From assembly GCA_900660155.1 (NCBI GenBank), contig CABFPE010000042.1:421207-485206 (forward strand): 64,000 bases of DNA. Reading direction: 5' to 3'. The notes beneath the pieces were generated by a model. That model ran no database searches. It was not told the origin of the DNA and saw only the letters and a list, made by a program, of their open reading frames with translations. How positions within the stretch are numbered: the first letter of the stretch is position 1; each line of letters begins with the position of its first letter. Of the stretch, positions 58,848 through 64,000 are shown piece by piece. This DNA comes from Hofstenia miamia (taxonomy: Eukaryota; Xenacoelomorpha; Acoela; Hofsteniidae). The position numbers and the translations under genes are program-made.

Positions 58848-61193
58848 TGATAGTAACTTTAGTAACCTTGGTAATAGTAGCAACATTACAGCTACTCATG
58901 TTTTGCCTAGACCTAGACATAGAGTTAGGGACCAAGAGTATTTAAATCATTTAAATACCCAGGATTGGGAACTTAATTTAATCTCTATGTTTAGCAACCA
59001 AGTTGAATAGATGAAAAGAATGGAAAATCAGCAACTCATGAGAAGACAAGTGCTGCAAGGACCTAACCCATGAGGTGGAGAGAGGAACAAGATGATCCCC
59101 TACACTGATAGACAAGAGCACATCCCAGAAGCAAGAGAGGACACACACAGAGGACTTTGAAAGCAGACATTGCCACTACTTGGGGCGCCTACTAGCCCCT
59201 CAGGAGTGTGATCTTTCCTGCAACTACTTGGGGCACCAACTAGCCCCTTGGGAGCTGAACTCATGTGACTACTGGGGGCACCAACTAGCCCCTTGGGAAC
59301 GCAAGGAATCATGTAAAGTAAGAGTGCCCTTGGCTAACATTAGTGCTAACACCCAACCATCCTGAAGTGACTTGAAAACCCCCTCTTGTCCTGGTCCTTT
59401 GTCACATGCATCCACTAGCATTAGATCAACAAGGATGAAAGAGAGGCAAAGAAAAACTTCTAAGGTGGGAGACAAGAGTTTACACTCACAACAATCTGTC
59501 TAAAGAAATGAAGAATAAGTTAAGGTGGCCCTTCAACACCAAGTCACTCACCTGTTTGGTGGACGTAATCCCATTTGTTATCTATGCTGAGCATAGACCC
59601 AAAGTCAATACAATCATATGCTATGACTCAAGGATGCATGGTGGATTCAACACTCAAGGATGCCAGGGGGAATTAAACAGCCCTTTTGGCAGAGCATAGT
59701 TCACACTATGTTTGACAAGGACTTTCACCTCATGCATCTGTGTCAGCTCCTAACTAACAAACGTGAAATTCAGAGGTTTGAGTGTGTAAACCTTGACTTC
59801 AAGATCCTGCTCATTATCTACTTCTTCTGCATTAGTGAAATAGAACAGCCAAAGATTATGAAGAAGATCAAAATAGCATACAGACTCACGAAGGTTGAAC
59901 ATATCTGCCTTATCATGTTCCTGAGAGAGGAGTACCAAGACAACATACTGAGCAGGTTGAGAGCCTCAACTTTTGAATGGAGAACTTCACCATTTTGTAC
60001 AATAACTATTACTGCCCTACTAGTATGTACAAGTCAAATGTCTTTTCAATAACAAAGTTAATTTATGCAGATCTCCTTCTCTGTAAGAAGATCCCAACTC
60101 ACCACCTGGCAGTCAATATGAGGCTCATCATTGATGCCACAGTGCACTCTCAAACTCTTGAGTCAATAAATGTCAATTTGCCTGGCCTTGCCTTAGTTAC
60201 AGATCTGCACATCAGCTTTGCTTTTTCCCAGAGCACTGCCAAGCTCACTGAGATCAACAAGGTCTGGACAAACCTCAAAGCCAACAAGAACCCTGAGTCT
60301 GTTTGGACCACTATCAACATTTCTAGCCCAACTTCACATTAAAGTTGATCATTTGAAAGACTCCTCATGGAGTTGCGGATTTTCTACACATCCCAAGACC
60401 AGCAGAACTATGCCAAAAAAATTATTTACAGAAAAATTTGTGCTACTAATTCAGTCATGTGGAGCTGTTTGGATCTTAGCCAACTCTAACTACCTCTTGA
60501 CAATTACACCTGAGAGCATCTAGCTAGAAGGTGCACACACAAGCTATCTGCCCAGTATCATGGAAAGTGAAGAATTGGCTTCTACACTCATGCTCATTAT
60601 CATCATCCCCTGTGAACACTAAGAAAGCCATGGAGTGTTTCAAAAAGTTCTATGCCAGACTCCTTGGTGCAAGTAGTCTGCTAGGGCATCTCCTGCCCCA
60701 AATGATTGTCAACCATCTTGGGGGCACTTTTTCTGATCTCAACATTTTCTCTGAGACACTGAGAAAATACATCTGGGAAGCTACTGATGACACTAGGTTT
60801 CCTTCACTATCATCTGAGTATGCACCACTGTGCACAAGCTGCTTGATTCATTGAGAGCCTGGATCAACACGACATTTTCTAGAGCTGATAAGTCATTACA
60901 ACATTCATACCAAGACTGAGATCTGCAACCAAGTTGCAGAGACCTGCAGGCAAGCTGCAAAGGATGGCAAAATAGTCCCCATCACTGTCATTGAAAAAAC
61001 AATACACTCACCCAAACAATTTTACCAAGAAGAAGAGTTACTTTCCTCTTCCACAATCAAAGTCTCTCCTAGTACCAGAGCTCTCATTAAGGCTGTCACC
61101 TGTGGAAGTTTTCCAGCTTTGCTAGCTCTCCTGTGCCTTCCCCAGCCTGGTCTATTACTGAAGACAAGTGCATCTTAACAATCTAGCACCACC
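58848..61193 (+). pseudogene. Inverted copy: integrase tail, hairpin minisatellite and third coding region
   Basis: Mirror of 49601-51946 (paired positions sum to 110794) with almost no differences. The acidic integrase tail ends near 59010, the hairpin repeats lie at about 59155-59330, and the unidentified coding region spans about 59500-61190, now on the plus strand. Confidence 0.85.
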
Positions 61194-61240
61194 CTGACAA
61201 GTTTACAAGAAGCTCTCTATTGTCAACCACATTATCATGT

Positions 61241-61532
61241 AGAATCATCCAAACAAATCTAAAAGTTGCAAACGTCAAACTAAGATGAGAATAAGATCAA
61301 AGAGATGATGATTAGAAATATTGTATTTAGATCAATTAGATTAATTTAGATTCATTTTTATTATGCAACCAAGAAACAATATGTGTCAGAAATAAGAGAT
61401 TAGTATCAGTTGATAATAATACTTTTGGCAAAATGAGGGGTGAAATTTTTTTCATTATTTTTAGCTGCCATTACTTGGCAGACGAGAGTTTAAATATGAA
61501 TCAACAGGTACTTTTCTAGATTTTCTCCAAAG
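61241..61532 (-). repeat. Repeat R2 (LTR-like), inverted copy
   Basis: Mirror of 49262-49553, starting TGTAGAATCATCC. Confidence 0.6.
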
Positions 61533-63195
61533 TAGGTTTATTGTAATCTGGAAACATGACAGAAAGAAGAATGCTTGCCTCACAACCAAACATTGCCTTA
61601 AAAGGCCTGACCTTTGTAGTAGAATAGCATTCCCATGGCAGTCTGTGCTGATCTCCGGAAGGCACTTGTATTCACTAAGCAGAATGAATGCAAATGGCTT
61701 CTTCTATCCTGGTGGCTTTCAAAGATCACACTTGTAACTGGGGAGAGCATATGGTGTAATAAAGGCAGTCTTCAGAATGTTGGTGGGCTTCATGGGCAAT
61801 GGCCAATATGCCTTGCATAAATCAAGGTGAGTGAACAGCTTGTATTGACTGCAGTTATATAAAAGATCATCAATGCAGGGAAGCAGATATGTATCCTTTA
61901 GTATGACATCATTTAGCTTCTGAAAATCCACACAGAGGCAGTACTTCTTGCCCTGCTTAATGAAAACATTGGTCTCTGCATAAGGACTATTGCTGCCCTG
62001 AATTATTCTGCTCTCTATAAGGTCACTGAGGATTTTCTCATATTCTTCCCAAAGGTCATGGCAGAGGTCCAGGGAGAAGTTGACTCCAGTGTAAAGCTTC
62101 CCTTTATACCTGGAAACCATGACATTGCCTACATAAGGGGCATTGGTGGCAACTGCAAAATGACGCCAGTGTTGAGGCTCAACAAGCACTTGCTTGAAAA
62201 ATTTCAACAGAATGTCTTGCTTGGGAATGGTATTAATTTCCTGCCTGTTTTCATTTCACAGATAGAAATTGTATTGCTATGTTGTAGGGCAGTGGCTGGT
62301 CACAAGTGTTGATAATGATCAGATCCATGGAAAACAGTTCTTGCAAATGTGTAGCTCCAAATTTGGTATGTGACCTTTCAGGGAGCATCCAACATGCGTG
62401 CCATGGACAGGAGGAGCTCATCCCTTGTTAAACATAATTTAGAACAACAAGTGTCCTTAATAATGGAGGCAGAGGCTGGTATCAATAGTGACATTAACCA
62501 AAAATCCATTTATATTCACAGGGATGACATTAGTATGCACAGTGAGGTAATGACCAGAACATCTTGTGCACAGTTTATTGGAAACAGTGCTCCAACTAGT
62601 TTGATGAATCTACAAAATTAACAGTGGATCAGGAGGATCCTCCTTGGTCTTGGGCTCATCAATGATGAAGCCCTCACTATTGGCAACTAAACAAATTACA
62701 GCACAGCATTGAGACTTCATGTGACCCTTCTTACCACAGCAGAAACAGGGAGTTTGTTCAAGTTCTATCTTCACTTTGGGAGTAACAGTGCTTGAGGAAG
62801 TAGGAGGTTTCTGCAATGAAGAACCTGCTTTATAATCTCTGGCATCTTTGTTGATATGAGTAGTATTGTGAAGCATGTACACAATGCTAATAGCTTTAAA
62901 AATTATCAGGTTGAGATCATCTTCAGGATCACACTTGAGTTCAAGACAACTATGAATGTTGGGCAGAAAGCCCTGACAAATATACAAAAAGATCATGCTT
63001 TGAATATTTGAGAGTAAGCTTGCTTAAGTGAAACAACCTTTTTACCTCCGTGATGTACATACAGACATTGTAGCCCTTCTTGAACAAGAGATTGCAAAGT
63101 AGTGTCTTGTATTGATGCTTAATGTGAGGCGCCTTGTAGTGGTCCTTGAAATAGCTGATTAGAAGTTGGTAATTAGTCTTGATGTCTTGTTTGAG
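61533..63195 (-). pseudogene. Shortened gag-pol copy, right side
   Basis: Mirror of about 47600-49261, including the same shortened pol layout, the RT segment (61719-62207) and the knuckle (62610-62996). In most of the differing residues checked it follows the left copy rather than the longest copy (HSCLELK, IIFKAIS, EEYEKIL), though it shares DYKAGSS with the longest copy. It therefore derives from the same rearranged template as 47600-49261. Confidence 0.85.
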
Positions 63196-64000
63196 CTTTA
63201 GAAATCTTACATTGCTGTTCTTCATTTCTCTGGGACCTAACTGGTAGAGGTGTGTGACAAAGGTCTGGGACTAGAGGGGGTTATCAAGTCACTGTGAGGT
63301 GTTTTTAATGTTAGTACTCAAATTAGCAAAATGCACCCTGTACTTACTTGACTCCTCAGATTCCAGAGGGGCTATTTGTTGCCCCAAGTAGTCATAGTAA
63401 TTGTGCTCCCAAAGGGGCTATTTATCACACTGAGTAGTGGTGCTGTTTGCTACTTGAGTCCTCTTGAGTCCTGCCTTATTTCCAGGATAAGCTCTCCTCT
63501 ATTCAATGTTGGTTGATGTCTCAACTCCTTTCATCTCATGGATTATGACTTTGCCTCATTTGTCTCCTCAGTGGCAGATGGTTTTCTGTTCATTTCATCT
63601 ATTTTGACTTGGTTACTAAACATAGAAATTAAATTGAGTTCCCAATCTTGGGTATTTAAATGATCTAAATACTCTTGGTCTCTAACTCTATGTCTAGGCA
63701 AAATATGAGTAGCAGTAATGTTGCTACTATTACCAAGGTTACTATCAAACTCAACCTCAGTGAGGTTGTCTTCCTCAAATTCAGTGAGGTTATCATAAGA
63801 CTCAAGTTCATTTACTCTGTCATTGACAAGTGAAAATTCACTATTAGGGTTGATGACAACATTATTAATGTCTTTAACAGTTCTCTTGAGTCATTGAAAA
63901 TGGGTGACTCTCCCATTACTTAATAAATATTTATGATGATCTAACACTTTGGTTATAGTGAACAGACCTTGCCATTTAGTAGCAAGCTTCCATACTTGAT
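63196..64000 (-). pseudogene. Diverged integrase-tail copy at the window edge
   Basis: Minus strand. Related to 51270-52160: AGTTCCCAATCTTGGGTATT, CTCTAACTCTATGTCTAGG, and the hairpin repeat words AGGGGCTATTTGTTGCCCC. Clearly more diverged than the other copies, so it belongs to an older member of the same family. Continues past the window. Confidence 0.7.

Noticed and set aside
57792-59010. Open frames of 360-400 codons across the 1000-N gap
   Set aside because: Unknown residues from the gap. Only the last part (58848-59010) is real, as the integrase tail.

Overview
The window looks like nuclear DNA from an invertebrate animal. It is AT-rich, has almost no convincing host coding sequence, and is packed with decayed mobile elements typical of aquatic metazoans: Tc1 and mariner elements, hAT transposons and MITEs, PHD-plus-RT non-LTR retrotransposons, Polintons and Ty3/gypsy-type LTR elements. 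The species cannot be named from the sequence. The assembly is scaffolded: one gap of exactly 1000 N, one of 671 N, and three isolated single N, each of which sits at the edge of a local direct duplication.

Layout. 1-960: 5' part of a non-LTR retrotransposon (minus strand). 1216-2558: Tc1-like transposon. 5397-5700: complete hAT-type MITE with an 8-bp target duplication. 5930-7162: mariner with terminal repeats and TA target site. 8371-8640: possible LINE 3' fragment. 9508-18651: old Polinton debris, with a packaging-ATPase remnant at 14638-15305, a second ATPase scrap, and long diverged direct repeats that include a 90-bp tandem repeat. 18652-25985: a repeat family (called R1 here) in both orientations, one copy inside a 2.2-kb element with 43-bp terminal inverted repeats, enclosing palindromic minisatellites. 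26275-31245: a small Polinton with terminal inverted repeats of about 1.1 kb, holding an integrase remnant, a capsid-gene remnant and a nested Tc1-like copy.

32689-38296: a Ty3/gypsy-type element with short LTRs and a perfect 5-bp target duplication (GATGA). A 1550-bp block inside it recurs at 40138-41687, where it is continuous with a ZMYM1-like hAT transposase and a gypsy pol fragment. 41966-45152: mostly featureless, with one 129-bp tandem duplication. 45153-64000: several near-identical copies of a second gypsy-type element in opposite orientations, arranged as two overlapping inverted repeats around the 1000-N gap. This element carries gag, protease, RT, RNase H and integrase, a hairpin-bearing 45-48 bp minisatellite, and then an unidentified third coding region.

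No gene set here works together as a host pathway. The genes belong to separate mobile elements, nearly all broken, and the nesting order gives their relative ages. The observations most worth following are the small Polinton, the unidentified third coding region of the large gypsy element with its conserved hairpin repeat, the palindromic minisatellites, and the sign that single-N joins mark unmerged duplicate sequence.
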